Of a stretch of 64,000 nucleotides of DNA, positions 48,101-60,400 are shown piece after piece; within the stretch, counting starts at the first letter, position 1; each line of letters begins with the position of its first letter. The DNA comes from Medicago truncatula (lineage: Eukaryota > Streptophyta > Magnoliopsida > Fabales > Fabaceae). Made by a program: the position numbers and the translations under genes. Where the stretch lies: contig NC_053042.1 of the NCBI RefSeq assembly GCF_003473485.1, forward strand, positions 50,617,762 to 50,681,761. Direction: 5' to 3'. The notes below the pieces were generated by a model. The model saw only the letters and a program-made list of their open reading frames with translations, was not told where the DNA came from and searched no databases.

Positions 48101-49749
48101 CTACCACCGGTAACAGCATTTTCAGTCAATTTAGCTTTCATCGATTTACTTCCTTGTTGCTTGATAAAGGAGCTTAACTTGTCTTCATTGCTATCACTAT
48201 CAATGCTATTCATGTGATGCTTTTTGCCAGAAGTTCTTTTAATCTGCCGTTCTTTTCCGCTATCAATGTCATCAATCCTTTGCTTCTTCTTCTTCATCTT
48301 CAAATCTTTCTCCATCTTCTTCCGAGTTTTCCTTGTTAATTGACTGAGCACATCATCAGCAATAGGAGCAAAAGAAGAACTCTCCCCTTTGGCCGCTCGC
48401 TCATCCTCAATCAATTGCTTTTGAAGTGCATCATAGGCCTTGATGATGGACCAATAAGCTGTTCCCCCAGGATTAATGTAAACTGCATCTAAATAGTCTC
48501 TATTCCTCCGTGGGCGATAGTCTATGGTCCAGCCTTTATTCAGAAGCATCTCCCGTATTTGTTCTCGTAGTTTCTGCTTTTCTGTGCCACTACCTCGCCT
48601 GATTTTCCCTTCACTTGACTTTGTAGTCGGGAGCTTGTCATGTACAGGAGTCTGTTCATTTTCAGAGGTTATCTTTTTTGATGGTGTGTGAGCTTTAATA
48701 TTTTTTACTTCCAGATTCATTGATGTGTCATTGTCATCTGAATCCTGCTCCATTCCCTTGCTGTCCTCCTTACTTGACAAGGATTTTCTTGTTGTTATCT
48801 GTTTCTTCTCTGGCCTAACAAGTAAACCCTGTTTCTCAGCAGATTTTGTTTCTAAGTGTGATGAAGGATGGATCGGAACACTCCTCTTAGAAGTGCCTTC
48901 AGCCCTTAAACTTTGTTTGCTTTCTACTGGTTTACGTTGTTCATAGCGTTCTACTGACCCACCCACCTTCTTCTTGTTAACCATCACCTTCAAAACACCA
49001 TTTTTTCCCTGAACCCTAATGGACTCGTCAGGTTTAAACTTCTCCTTCAACAAGGGCAGAGGAGGTTGAGTTCCATCCCTTTTCATCTTTATCCTACTAT
49101 GTTCACCGCCATCTCCGGGATGCAAGCCAATTGCCCTGTTGTAATACGCTTTTTTCCTCTTATCCACAATGTGTCTGCTTGAACCAGTTTCAATTTCCCT
49201 ATCAACACTACCTCTAGCAGCGTGCATTGTTCCCATAAACCTTCCCCCTCCTAAACCAACCCTGTCATTATCAAACTGCCTCCTCATCCTTTCCTTACCC
49301 ACTCCATCATACTCATCAAAATCAAATACATCCAATTTAACTTTCTTCTCCCTCCTCTCCAACCCATTCCCCTCAACCATACCATCCCCATTGCGCCGAA
49401 TCTGCTCCATCCTCTCCCTCTTCCTACTAATCTCCCCGCCACCAACATTACCACCACCACCTCGCTCAAGAGCACTCAAACTATTACAAACTCGGATTGT
49501 CTCCGGCCCAAGCCTCCTACCAGACGGCATCACTAACTCCCCACTCGATTCTGAATCACTCGAATCAACCTCCACCTTCACCTTTTTCCTTACTTTCTTC
49601 GAATCAAACTGCTTCCGCGAACTTGAACCACCACCACCAACACCGCCACCCAAACCATCTCCTTTCTTCCTAACAATCAAACACCCAGAGGAGCTTCTAT
49701 TCTTCACCACAACTCCAGAAGGACTACCAATTCTCGTTCCCGGTTCCAT
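42120..49749 (-). CDS. PHD-finger acyltransferase-like protein (IDM1/ROS4-type) with repeat tail
   Basis: Eight coding exons join in phase: 49749-47533, 46871-46739, 46620-46532, 46390-46152, 44932-44846, 44645-44546, 44373-44169 and 44083-42120, giving 1677 residues. The N-terminus is basic and disordered. About 400-445 holds '[20 protein letters not shown]', and about 603-670 a Tify-binding (TDBD) region '[20 protein letters not shown]'. The PHD finger is at about 709-757 ([20 protein letters not shown], then [10 protein letters not shown]), followed by a second Cys/His cluster and a GNAT-like fold ([11 protein letters not shown] region, [19 protein letters not shown]). The Arabidopsis relative IDM1 acetylates histone H3 and guards loci against DNA methylation. 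The acidic tail (residues 1024-1677) contains six 72-residue repeats and is longer than in the relatives I know. Confidence 0.9.
42288..43580 (-). repeat. Six tandem 216-base (72-residue) coding repeats
   Basis: In-frame units within the last exon of the IDM1-like gene: 43580-43365, 43364-43149, 43148-42933, 42932-42717, 42716-42501 and 42500-42288; the last is one codon short. Each has the plan '[20 protein letters not shown]', then '[20 protein letters not shown]', then '[20 protein letters not shown]'. They are acidic and Asn/Asp/Ser-rich, with no cysteines except in the CDSPG turn. No frameshift separates units, so the array is under coding constraint or very young. Confidence 0.95.
45617..45801 (+). 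mobile_element. Au-type SINE in an intron of the IDM1-like gene
   Basis: It begins 'gaggggtaaccttggtgcaa', with a pol III A-box 'tggtgcaactggtaaag' and B-box 'ggtcacgggttcaagtcc', then 'cagggtaaggctgtgtacaa', 'ccccttcccggaccctgcg' and 'gtgcaccgggttgccc', the layout of the widespread plant Au SINE. The flanks are a perfect 16-base duplication AAGGCATCACATACTG (45601-45616 and 45802-45817). It lies antisense to the host gene in the 44933-46151 intron. Confidence 0.93.
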
Positions 49750-50514
49750 CCACCCAACACCGCAACAAAACCTAATTCCGCAAAAATTTCATCACCAGTA
49801 ATTAACCACAATTAAGCGCAATTGAGCACAAATCCCAAAACCTAATCCAACGCAAAAAAATAAAGCCCTAAATCAAAGTCAACAGAAATTTCCCAGATCT
49901 GAAGCAAAAACTAATCGGAGAAGAAATGGAAAGCAAATCGTTTCGATCGAGAATCTTACCTCACCGGAAAAATAAACGCCGATGAGTGAATCAATTCGCC
50001 GGAGAAAACAAAACTGATCGAAGAAGAGAAACGCAATTTAGAGAGAGAAGAGAGAGAAGAAAATTGGGATTGAGAATTTTGCTTTATAAAACCATGGTGC
50101 ACTTTCTCTTTTTTATTAATTTTATTTTAATTTAATTATCTATTTATGCGTTTCTTTTTCGTTTTTTGTTTCTTCCATGGAAAATGAAAATACGGTGGTA
50201 GAATTTATTTATTTTCCCTCCGAATAAAGGAATTACTGGTGTTGTGGACGGTGGAGATGGTGACACGTTGTAATGTTTTGAGTTATTGATGACGTGGCGA
50301 GATCTAAAGAGTTGTAAAGTGGAGTTGGTGGCTGTCTCTACAGTTTTGGTCGTACTGGGTTTGATTGAGAAATCAGGAAAACCGAGGGAGGGAACTGTTT
50401 CTACAACTTGTGACGATGCTCATGTCTCACGAGGATTCATGCATGATGCGTGTCTCATGGAAGCATTTGTGTATTCTTAAATTGGTTTTTTTTATCCATT
50501 GTTACAATTTTGAT

Positions 50515-50517
<3 letters not shown>
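49750..50517. other. Upstream region of the IDM1-like gene
   Basis: 5' leader and promoter for the minus-strand gene. The GA/CT-rich tract at 50036-50060 ('gagagagaagagagagaag') is a typical plant leader element. A leader intron is possible: on the minus strand 'gaggtaagattctcgatcga' (about 49940-49962) has a donor-like GTAAGA. No other gene seen. Confidence 0.45.

Positions 50518-50578
<61 letters not shown>
50518..50578. repeat. (AT)n microsatellite, about 61 bases
   Basis: An uninterrupted AT dinucleotide run of about 30 units between the divergent IDM1-like and PPR genes. Confidence 0.97.
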
Positions 50579-50581
<3 letters not shown>

Positions 50582-51770
50582 TTTTTTGGGTCAACATAAA
50601 ATATATTATTATTACTAGCGAAAATGCGGGCAGTGCCCCATCTTTCCGCTATTTTCATTACGTTAACGTTTTAAAATTATTAATAATATTTTTTATGAAA
50701 TTTTGATTCGAATTAAAACTTATAATTTAAATGTTTTTTGCTTTCAAGTTATAACAAACCAAGGTAATCATGATTATTTATTTCAATGACACCAACAATA
50801 TGACAAAAAATTGTTTAAAAAAAAATAATATGACAAAAAATATAATCTAAATTCTTTTTTTTAATAACACCAACAACGACCTTATTATAGAAAAAAGTGT
50901 TTAAGGATATGATTGGAATAATGAAAAAGTAAGTATAAATATATTCATCTAGTTTCTTACACTTTTTAAATGATATGTGAAAAATAAACCATATATATAT
51001 ATTCATATCGTGTTTGTTATATTTTTAATATTTAAATTTATTCTTATCTATTTATTGGGGTTGTTCCTGTTATCAAAAAAAAGGGTTAGGATTTTTTTAC
51101 TGATGCAAGGAAAATATGCGTGGGAATTTATTGTATTCGTGGAAAATAGTTAATATACAAAACAAATTAATGTTTTAAAAGTATTTCAAAGACTTATTAA
51201 TTTTACATTAAAAAACAAATATGTGTGGGAATTTTCTTCAAAAAATAAAAATAAAAATATGCGTGGGAATTTGTTGTATCGGTGGACAGTTCTATATTTA
51301 TTTGTTTTCAAGTCATTTTTTTTAAGAAAACAAATAAATTGATTTCATAGTTATCCGTAAAAATATATTAGACTTTTATCCATAATTTTTTTAAAAAATT
51401 AATTAATTTCATAGTTATCCGTGAATTTTTTTACTTGTGATGAGCATTATTCATAATTTTTTTTAATTTTTTTTTAAACAATTAAATTAAATTTTGTAAA
51501 ATGACAATTATGCACATAAAATTAATGAGATCATGAGTTTTAAAAAAGACGATTATGAAATATTAAACTAGCCAACTTTTACAGCCCGATCTCATGCTAA
51601 TTTGGCCTTTTATAAATAACCAATTTTGTCCATCAAGGATATCCCAATATAATACGTAATGCGAGTACCAAAATAAATAACTGGTTTTCTTACTAAAAAC
51701 CAGTATTCAATAAAACATGATTTAAAACTGAACCGAACCATGAATTTGGCCATGACAGCATGACATGAAA
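50579..51770. other. AT-rich spacer with short repeated pieces
   Basis: No gene seen. 'tgcgtgggaattt' recurs at about 51118 and 51260 with a variant near 51221, and 'atttcatagttatccgt' recurs at about 51343 and 51407, pointing to local duplication. Confidence 0.45.
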
Positions 51771-52291
51771 TAGGGATGGGAATAGGCAAACAAGGCCTGC
51801 CAAATTTTTTGAAGGCCTGCGGCCTGTGATATGCTTACTTTTTAGGCATGAGCATGTCCTGCTGAAAGCCTGCTAAGGCATGTTAGCCTGTTTAAAAGCT
51901 CGTTTCATATGAACATCTTTTAATAAGCAATGTGATCTAAGTTTAAATAGACCAACAAATTAATATATTAATTAGATTAAACTCTCTTTTACTAATAAAT
52001 ATGAGTTTTTTTTAGAGAATTTTACTATATATTGTATCATATTTCAATTCTAGATAATACATTTAAATATGCAAAATAATAATGTATACTAATAAGCTTA
52101 AATTATTGAAAAAGTTAACAAATTTTTATTTTTTTTAATTCAAAATACAAAATATAATATAATAATAAATAACATTATTTATATTTACATAGACCGGCCT
52201 AATAGACAGCCTTTTTAAATAAATTGGTCTGATCTATCCTGTCGTAAGCTGGGCCTACCTTTGCAATCAGCCTGAACTATTCTCATTCCTA
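51771..52291. mobile_element. Degenerate TIR element, hAT-like, just upstream of the PPR gene
   Basis: The left end is TAGGGATGGGAATAGGC and the right end, on the other strand, TAGGAATGAGAATAGTTC. Further in, 'aaggcctgc' and 'ggcctgtga' on the left answer 'ggcctacct' on the right. The flanking 8-mers ACATGAAA (51763-51770) and ACACAAAA (52292-52299) match at six of eight positions, as a worn hAT-type target duplication might. Confidence 0.55.
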
Positions 52292-52413
52292 ACACAAAAC
52301 ACACGTTTGAAATAACCAAAATTTTCTTTCTTCTTTCAAATTGACAATACTTTGGAACATTTTCCTTCAAAAAAAAAAAAAAAACTTTAGAACATTTGAC
52401 GCCACTTTCACCC

Positions 52414-54762
52414 ATGTCAGTGTTGATGGAAACCCCAAAATCCGACACATTCGTCTATCTTCTACAATCCGCTATCAAATCCAGAGACACTGTCACAGGA
52501 AGATTCATTCACGCTCGAATCATCAAACACGGTCTTCACCTCAGCGTTTTCTTGATGAACAATCTTCTAAATTTCTACTCAAAAACCGCCTCTTTCAACG
52601 ATGCACACCGTCTATTCTCTGAAATGCCACAAAGAACTACATTCTCTTGGAACACCCTTCTCTCATCCTATGCTAAAGGGGGGAACATAGAAACTGCACG
52701 CCGTTTGTTTGATGATATTCCTGAACCAGATTCTGTTTCCTGGACTACCATGATAGTTGGATATAACCAAATGGGTCGTTTTAATACCGCCATTCACACG
52801 TTTCAACAAATGATTTCTGATGGAATTTTGCCGACCCAGTTCACGTTTACTAATGTTCTTGCATCATGTGTTGCAACTGGAAGTTTGGATATTGGTAAAA
52901 AGGTTCATTCTTTCGTTGTGAAACTCGGGTTATCTGGTGTTGTTCCTGTTGCAAATTCGTTGCTTAATATGTATGTAAAGTCTGGTGATTCGTTAAGGGT
53001 GAAAGCTGTTTTTGATCGTATGAGGCTTAGAGATAAATCAACTTGGAATATTATGATTTCAATGCATATGCAGTCTGGTCGATTTGATGTTGCTCTTGCC
53101 CTCTTTGATCAAATGACTGATCGAGATATTATCTCGTGGAATTCAATCATCGCAGGTTACTGTCATCAGGGATATGACAGCAAAGCTTTGGAAACGTTTT
53201 CTGATATGTTTAGGAGTTCGTCTTTAAAACCAGATAAGTTCACGTTGGGCAGTGTTTTGTCAGCTTGCGCTAATCTTGAAAGCTTGAAACTTGGGAAGCA
53301 AATCCATGCATATATTGTAAGAGCTGATATTGATATCTCTGGGGCAGTGGGGAATGCCCTTATCTCAATGTATGCAAAATCGGGCGCAGTTGAAGTTGCT
53401 CGAACAATTGTAGAATTAAGAGGTACTTCTAACATTAACGTTATAGCATTCACATCACTTTTGAATGGCTATGTCAAAATCGGGGATGTAAACCCAGCGA
53501 GAGAGATATTTGATTCGTTGAAATGTCGCGATGTAGTTGCGTGGACTGCCATGATTGTAGGTTATGCACAGAATAGCTTACTCAAGGATGCTTTGGAGCT
53601 ATTCAGATTGATGATTTCAGAAGGCCCAAGGCCAAACAGTTATACCCTAGCAGCGGTATTGAGTGTCTTTTCAAGCTTGGCTTCTTTGGATCATGGTAAG
53701 CAGCTTCATGCAATTGCAATAAGATTGAAAGAAGTATCATCAGTTTCTGTCGGTAATGCTTTAATTACCATGTACTCAAAATCTGGATGTATCAAAGATG
53801 CAAGGAAAGTATTCAATCAAATATGCACTGAAAGGGATACATTGACTTGGACTTCCATGATTATAGCTCTAGCTCAACATGGTCTGGGAAACGAGGCGAT
53901 AGAATTGTTTGAAGACATGCTGAAATTTAACTTAAAGCCTGATCATATTACTTATGTTGGCGTATTGTCTGCCTGTACGCATGTGGGATTGGTAGAGCAG
54001 GGTAAGCGTTACTTTAATTTGATGAAAAATGTTCATCACATTGAACCCACCCATAGCCACTATGCATGCATGATTGATCTGTTTGGACGTGCTGGATTGA
54101 TCGAAGAAGCATATAATTTTATAAAAACTATGCCTATTGAACCGGATGGTATAGCCTGGGGTTCGCTTTTGTCTGCTTGCAGGGTTCATAAAAATGTAGA
54201 CTTGGCTAAAGTGGCAGCTGAAAAGCTGCTTCTTATTGATCCCAACAATAGTGGGGCTTACTCCGCGCTTGCTAATACTCATTCAGCCTGTGGTGAATGG
54301 GAGGAGGCTGCTAAGGTTAGGAAGTTAATGAGGGACAGGGAAGTGAAGAAAGAACAAGGGTTCAGTTGGGTTCAAATTCAGAACAAAGTACATATTTTTG
54401 GGGTTGAAGATGCACTTCATCCACAAAGAGATGCAATATACAGAATGATTTCAAAAATATGGAAGGAGATAAAGAAAATCGGCTTTAATCCGGACACTGA
54501 TTCTGTATTACATGACCTAGACCAAGAAGTGAAGGAACAGATCCTCAGTCATCATAGTGAAAAACTAGCTATTGCATTTGCATTAATAAATAGTCCAGGG
54601 TATACTACACTGAGGATCATGAAGAACCTTAGAGTTTGTAATGACTGCCATTCTGCCATAAAATATATCTCTATGCTCGTCGGAAGAGAAATTATAGTAA
54701 GAGATGCCACACGTTTTCATCATTTTAAGGACGGTTCTTGTTCCTGTCGGGATTACTGGTAG
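52414..54762 (+). CDS. Pentatricopeptide repeat protein, PLS class with DYW domain (At2g22070-like)
   Basis: A single-exon gene of 782 residues. The first in-frame ATG is 52414 (MSVLMETPKSDTFVYLLQ); a second, MET at 52426, could also serve. PPR motifs run through most of the protein in P-L-S triplets, for example SVSWTTMIVGYNQMGRFNTA, DIISWNSIIAGYCHQGYDSK and DVVAWTAMIVGYAQNSLLKD. E and E+ motifs follow, then the C-terminal DYW domain with the deaminase-like motif HSEKLAIAFALI, CNDCHSAIKYIS and the ending CSCRDYW. Such proteins bind organelle RNA site-specifically and many edit C to U. I recognise it as resembling Arabidopsis At2g22070 throughout, which makes orthology likely. The N-terminus is not clearly a targeting peptide by eye. 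Confidence 0.93.
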   Translation: MSVLMETPKSDTFVYLLQSAIKSRDTVTGRFIHARIIKHGLHLSVFLMNNLLNFYSKTASFNDAHRLFSEMPQRTTFSWNTLLSSYAKGGNIETARRLFDDIPEPDSVSWTTMIVGYNQMGRFNTAIHTFQQMISDGILPTQFTFTNVLASCVATGSLDIGKKVHSFVVKLGLSGVVPVANSLLNMYVKSGDSLRVKAVFDRMRLRDKSTWNIMISMHMQSGRFDVALALFDQMTDRDIISWNSIIAGYCHQGYDSKALETFSDMFRSSSLKPDKFTLGSVLSACANLESLKLGKQIHAYIVRADIDISGAVGNALISMYAKSGAVEVARTIVELRGTSNINVIAFTSLLNGYVKIGDVNPAREIFDSLKCRDVVAWTAMIVGYAQNSLLKDALELFRLMISEGPRPNSYTLAAVLSVFSSLASLDHGKQLHAIAIRLKEVSSVSVGNALITMYSKSGCIKDARKVFNQICTERDTLTWTSMIIALAQHGLGNEAIELFEDMLKFNLKPDHITYVGVLSACTHVGLVEQGKRYFNLMKNVHHIEPTHSHYACMIDLFGRAGLIEEAYNFIKTMPIEPDGIAWGSLLSACRVHKNVDLAKVAAEKLLLIDPNNSGAYSALANTHSACGEWEEAAKVRKLMRDREVKKEQGFSWVQIQNKVHIFGVEDALHPQRDAIYRMISKIWKEIKKIGFNPDTDSVLHDLDQEVKEQILSHHSEKLAIAFALINSPGYTTLRIMKNLRVCNDCHSAIKYISMLVGREIIVRDATRFHHFKDGSCSCRDYW

Positions 54763-55723
54763 AAGAAACAGTAGAATTTCATTTAGAATCTAGCCACATA
54801 TTGATACAAGTAATTTACAAACGTATTGACCAGACAATAACAGAAACGTTAACAGGAGCATTAATTGGTTTCAAGTGAATGAATGCAAGAATATTAGAGT
54901 CCAGATGAAATCTCATATTTCAGAGTACCCTCTTAAGTTAGTCTGCAAAGGTTCTAACATTTAAGTGTTTCATATTGATTGTTGTTGAGTTAATATGGAA
55001 TTAGTATTTGCTGATAGTCACCCAGTTTAGTTGGTAGGTTTGAGGTATTTTCTCTATAAGAGGCTTTAGAGCATTTTGATGAGCATTAAACAAGTATTGG
55101 TGTCGGGTTGGTGGTTCTATTTGTAAAGCATACAGAGTAATGAGATGGAAAGTTACTAGAAAAATAAAGGTTCAGTTACTGAATCCTGACTTTACAAGCA
55201 GTCTTTTACAAAATATTACTTGCAATTTTTATTTTTTTATCTAATAGCTTGCAAATGAAAAGAGCATACAAGTGCTGGAGCATATGCAACATAGCCGAGG
55301 TGCTCCCCCAACTATGCTGGTGTAGGACACCCTGCCCTTAGCTCACTTGAGGATCTTCTCTCGGGTGAATTATAACAGTATGATGTATATCATGTCTTCA
55401 TCACCCATTGGAATGGATTATCAAAAAGAAAAAAGAATCGGTAAAGATGTTTGATTTACAAGTTTTTTTTTTTGGTATGACAAACCTAAAGAGCTACAAC
55501 ATGGACTCTAAGTGGCAGGTACATTGGACTCTACTTTCTACCTAAAGTACTAGTTTTTGGCTACCTTCTTTCCAGGAAAAAAGGATTACTTTGTGAAAGG
55601 TCTTGGTGCTATTTATGTGAAAGTAAGGCCTTGTGACAGTCACACAAATGGACTTAAAGGCTTTGGTGCAACCAATGCAACTTGAAAATGTCACGCTGAG
55701 CATGAATTCAAAGTCCTATTTAC
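54763..55723. other. 3' flank of the PPR gene
   Basis: Probable 3' UTR followed by unremarkable spacer. No gene or bounded repeat recognised. Confidence 0.45.
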
Positions 55724-55935
55724 TGAGAATTGTTAAATATATCAATAATTTGTAGTGTATCTTGACATTTTCCTATTTTGAACAAAAATATCCTTTTGTA
55801 TTTTCTTTTCCCTCACAGCCCTACCTTTCTATTTTCAATTTTATAATATACTTTTTTTCAAGGAATATTTTTGTCCAGAATGGAAAAATGTTGTGGGTAA
55901 ACTCCAAATTGTAGGGGTGTGTTTAACAATCATCT
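55724..55935. mobile_element. MITE with ~75-base inverted ends
   Basis: The left arm 'gaattgttaaatatatcaat' through 'gaacaaaaatatcctt' pairs with the right arm 'aaggaatatttttgtccag' through 'ggtgtgtttaacaatca', over about 75 bases with mismatches. The spacer is about 60 bases. No coding sequence. The target duplication is unclear (CTATTTA occurs on both sides, slightly offset). Confidence 0.65.
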
Positions 55936-57434
55936 ATTTAGAACATGAAAATGTTGCCCAACATTAGAGGCCGTAAAGCTGAGGTTTCACTAGCTTGACC
56001 TTGGATTAGGAGTGTGCAAAATGTTTGGTTAACTTCACCAAATTAGTGAACTAGACCTTATCACATCAAAAAAGAAAAAAGGCAAAACTTACTAGCTCAT
56101 AACTTGCCTAGATTTGAAAAGGATAAGTTTAGTTTAGGATACTTTAATTATTAATATTAGAGAGATACAAAGATGATACACGGCTGTCTGTAGTTGGTAA
56201 AATTATGGGTTGCTTTCAGTATTCATAATTGAAGTTTACTTGTAAAGTGTCACAATATGATTAATAACAAAGCAAGCACTTTACTATGATGACATTCATT
56301 GAATTTGTAATTTTGTATGGCCTATCCTTTCCCACGTTTCTTTTTCATTGATGCCACGTAGGAGTTTGTTGGCACTAAAAAATGTGGACCCATCCCTGCT
56401 TTATAGAGTAACTATTAATGGAGATATTGAACAGAGATAACAATATCTACAATCTCATTTATTTTGCCAATATCTACCACTCTCTTGAAGATATCTATCA
56501 AGTAGGAGATATTTCTATGAAGCAGCAAAACCACATGGCTCTGCCGCTAGCTGTTATTTCCAAGTGTTTACCCTTTGCAGAACACTGAACATTGTCACAG
56601 CAAAATCTGGATGATGTTATCCATTAAAATGGACAATAGTTATCTACGGAGTTGACTTATTTTAGCTTATCTTGTGACACAAGACATTGTGAAATTGTTT
56701 GGAAAGGTTATGAAAACAACTTATGACATGTCCATAAACTCTACATGATAGCTTATGAAAACAATTTCTAACTTGTATAAAAACAATTTAACTTTATTTT
56801 ATCTTTTATTATCGAAATAATTTATGCATAAACACTTATACTATAGATGCTTAATTAAATTGTTTATCCGGCTCCCAAGGAACAATGTGTTGCTTCCTTT
56901 CTATAGACATTCCAAATTGCACAAGTATCTGATTACATGGTACATATATTAATAGGTGCATATACCTCCATTTTTTTTCTTTTCTGATATGACTTAGCTC
57001 AATACTCAGTTGGTAAGTGGGTAAAGTTAAGATAAATAATGGATAAAATCTTCTATATTCCAAAGAAGTCTATCAAGTTTTACATATATCAAATAAAGCA
57101 CGATATCATCAACCAAGTCTAGCTACTTGAAAACATAACACTGTATAGTAGACGGATCTGCAATTCAGAAATTCAAGGGAAAACTTTGGTTAAATTTATG
57201 TTATAGTGTTAGTCTACTATGATTTACACATCTGACATTTTCTCATACCATGGGACATGGTATGAGAAAAAGGGTGCCAATAAACTAAATTACATCTATG
57301 GTAGTTCCAAAAACTTCCATCGCATCTGGAACATATTTCTTTATTGTAAACTCAAGCTATAAACAAAGAGACCCTTTCAAGTACAGTTACATTGGCACTC
57401 TCTTGTAATGAGAAAATGTATTTCCAGATTCTGT
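55936..57434. other. Spacer and 3' flank of the WNK gene
   Basis: No gene recognised. About 56697-56880 is a degraded copy of the intronic MITE family at 33901 and 59818 ('gcttatgaaaacaatttcta', 'attgtttatccggctccc'). A 14-base inverted repeat 'cataccatgggacatggtatg' sits at 57244-57264. The end nearest 57434 should be the WNK 3' UTR. Confidence 0.45.
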
Positions 57435-60400
57435 CTAGAGATCAATTGCATCAACCGGAAGCGAGGTCGCCCTTTGAAGCGAGTTTGGAAGCAAAGCTCT
57501 TGCAAAGAAATCCTTGGCTGTGACCATTTGCTCAGAATTGTTAGGCTGACTCATTTCATAAACATAATTCGGAATCATTTGGTCAGCCAAAGTGTTGCAT
57601 TTCTCAGCATCAACTGAATAATGCTTCTTATAAGCCATAGACCTTAATAATGTGTTATTGTGTTGTATCTTCATGTGTGATACCTTAGCTGGTGGCCTCA
57701 TAAATCCATCTTTTCCATGCTCTAATTGATGGTCTCTAAGCTCTCTTAACTGCATTTGGTACCTTACTTTGAGCCATCTCAATTCTTGCCTTATATCATT
57801 TTCATAGCCCAAGAGTAATAAATTTTCTGATGCTGCAGGGCTAGAAGGAGGCTTTTTGGTATTAACATCAATTTGGTCATCCACATTAACACTTCTCTCC
57901 TCTTCCTCCTCCTTTATGGTTGATATTTTTGATATGTCATGAGATTCATCGCAGTGTATATCTTTCAATCCTTCATGACGTGATTCATGTTCGTCTCGCT
58001 GAGCACAAATATCTGCATAATGAATGCCATTGGATTGACTTGGTGGTGCACCTTCTGTAGCAGTGTTGGCAGACCCTTCATATTGGTATGTGATCTCCTC
58101 GAATCGGCCGTGAATCGCGGCACATCCATTTTTAGAACAATGAAAGAATTGAAGATTCTTGGCACATGGATTATTTGACGATACATAATCAACCAAGGTA
58201 TTATTTGCAGCACAATTAAGGCAGAAACTTGCACTTGAATCTTCCGGAATTTCGTCTATTATTGGTCCCCTTTTCCATCCTGGTACCAAAGTTGCAATTT
58301 CATTATCTATCATATTTGCTAATTTTGTTACATCTTGGTCAGTTATGTCAAGCTCAGCTACCATTTCAGATGCAACACTCAATGCGGTATCAGTCTCTGT
58401 GTCGAACGGGAAGTAGATGTTTCGAACTCGGCCTATTTAGAGGGATGAAATTGTTAAGTTGGTTTATGTAGCAAGTACAAAACCAAATGAGAAGAACAAA
58501 ACAACACAATATGGAATAATCAAAGACTGAAACAAATGCAGTGGGAAAGTAAGAAAGAGAAATGCCATTACTAACCTTCCTTATCTGGTATTCTGATTCT
58601 CAGAAAGATGCCATCATCTCTTCTCCTACCTTTGATTGACGTGTCAACTTCATCCAAATTATCATCCTCTTCACAATCAAAGAGATCAATTTCACTTGTT
58701 TCAAAATCATCTTCGTAACCACCAAGATTATCAGTGTACACATTCATTAAAGCATTTCTAATGCTATAATTTCCATTCATAGGTTGCTGTCTAATTGTTG
58801 GTGTTACTTCATAGCAATCTCTTTGATACTGCAATTCTTTGAAGTTATATTCATAATCATCAATTTGGAGAAAAGGGTCCTTTAAGAGTTCCTTAGCTGA
58901 AAGTCTAAGGGATACAGTTGCTAAGCATTTCTCTACAAACTGCTTGACCTCTGGATCATTGACTTTGTAAAGAGATTCTGGCATCTTTCCCTACATAATA
59001 GGTATGCTGTTGGATTAGAGCCAAAAATTAACATAATTATATGTATAATCAATTATGGCCACTAACTGATTGTAACAGAATGTAGCAACCTATAACAGAC
59101 TCTCAGATGCCGCAGCATCTATATGCTGTCTAAATGCTACATTATTTTGTTTGTATCAAAATGAAAAAAATACAAAGAGAAAAGTAAATCAAAATGAAAG
59201 AAAATGTTTTAGGGTCTTACAGAGACAACTTTTTTGTAAATTTGAGCAGGATGGTTGCATTCACTATAAGGATATTCAAAGGTGACCATCTCCAAAATGC
59301 ACATTCCAAAAGAGTATATGTCAACCAATTCATTGTAATCCTCTTCATACACTTCTGGTGCCATAAACTCAGGTGTTCCTGAAGTGAAACAAGTTAGAAA
59401 AATAAGGAAATCTAGTGAAATAAACTGATATATTTGGCAGATAACAAATTGAAAAAAAAGGTAACATGTTATATTCATAGCTTGTGTTAAAACTAAAGCC
59501 TTTCATTTTGCTTTACGCACCAACACAGTGAACAGTCGATTTGCGGAGAATTGCAGCAAGGCCGAGATCGCCAATTTTGACTTCTCCTTGGTTACCATTG
59601 ACGAAAATATTATCACACTTGAGATCTCTATGGATCACAGGAGGGTCATGGCTGTGGAGATAGACAAGACCTTCCAAAATCTGCCTGCACCAATGCTTAA
59701 CTGCTCTGATGTTAACTCTTTTATGTTTAAGTCTATACCTGTTTAGACAAGACAATGAATATGAGCACACTCACATTACAAGCCAAAAACAAGGAGCTAA
59801 AATAACTTGAATATAAAGTCTGTTTGGATCGAAAGAGCTTATGAAAACAATTTATAACTTCTAGTTTATAACTTCTATGAAAATAATTTGGCTTCATAGA
59901 AATATCTTACATATAACCACTCATGTGATAAGCGTTAATTAAACTGTTTATCTAAACAGTTCCGAAAACATTGAAGAAAATTATACTGATGAAAAAAAAG
60001 GAGGATTAAACTAACTGTCTAAGAGTCCCAGATGTGAACATCTCAGTGACAAAGTTAATGTTTCTGTTGGTACTATCAACCCATGAAGTGTAGAACTTCA
60101 TGATATTCTTGTGCTTCAATGTCTCAAGAAGATGAATTTCACAGTATAACCTCTCAAGGTCTTCAGAATTTTGCAAAAAATCATAAAGCTTTACTTGATT
60201 CCATGCTACTTCTATTCCTTCATACTCATCAAATGCTCTAAATCTGCACCAAATGAATATGGCCTCATGTCAAAATAATAATAATAATAATAATAATTAG
60301 TGAACACAAAATCTATACACTGTCTTGGAAAATACTAATAAAATGCAACAAATGAAGATTTTGTTTTGGAAAATACTAAGGTGAAAACCAAGAGATTAAG

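Noticed and set aside
49169-49801. Plus-strand 210-codon open frame rich in Pro/Ser/Leu
   Set aside because: It is the mirror of exon 1 of the IDM1-like gene.
50518-50578. Repeated (AT)n as a possible replication origin or regulatory element
   Set aside because: Simple microsatellite; nothing else supports a role.
52396-52413. PPR start at 52396
   Set aside because: The codon is TTG; ATG at 52414 is the first in frame.
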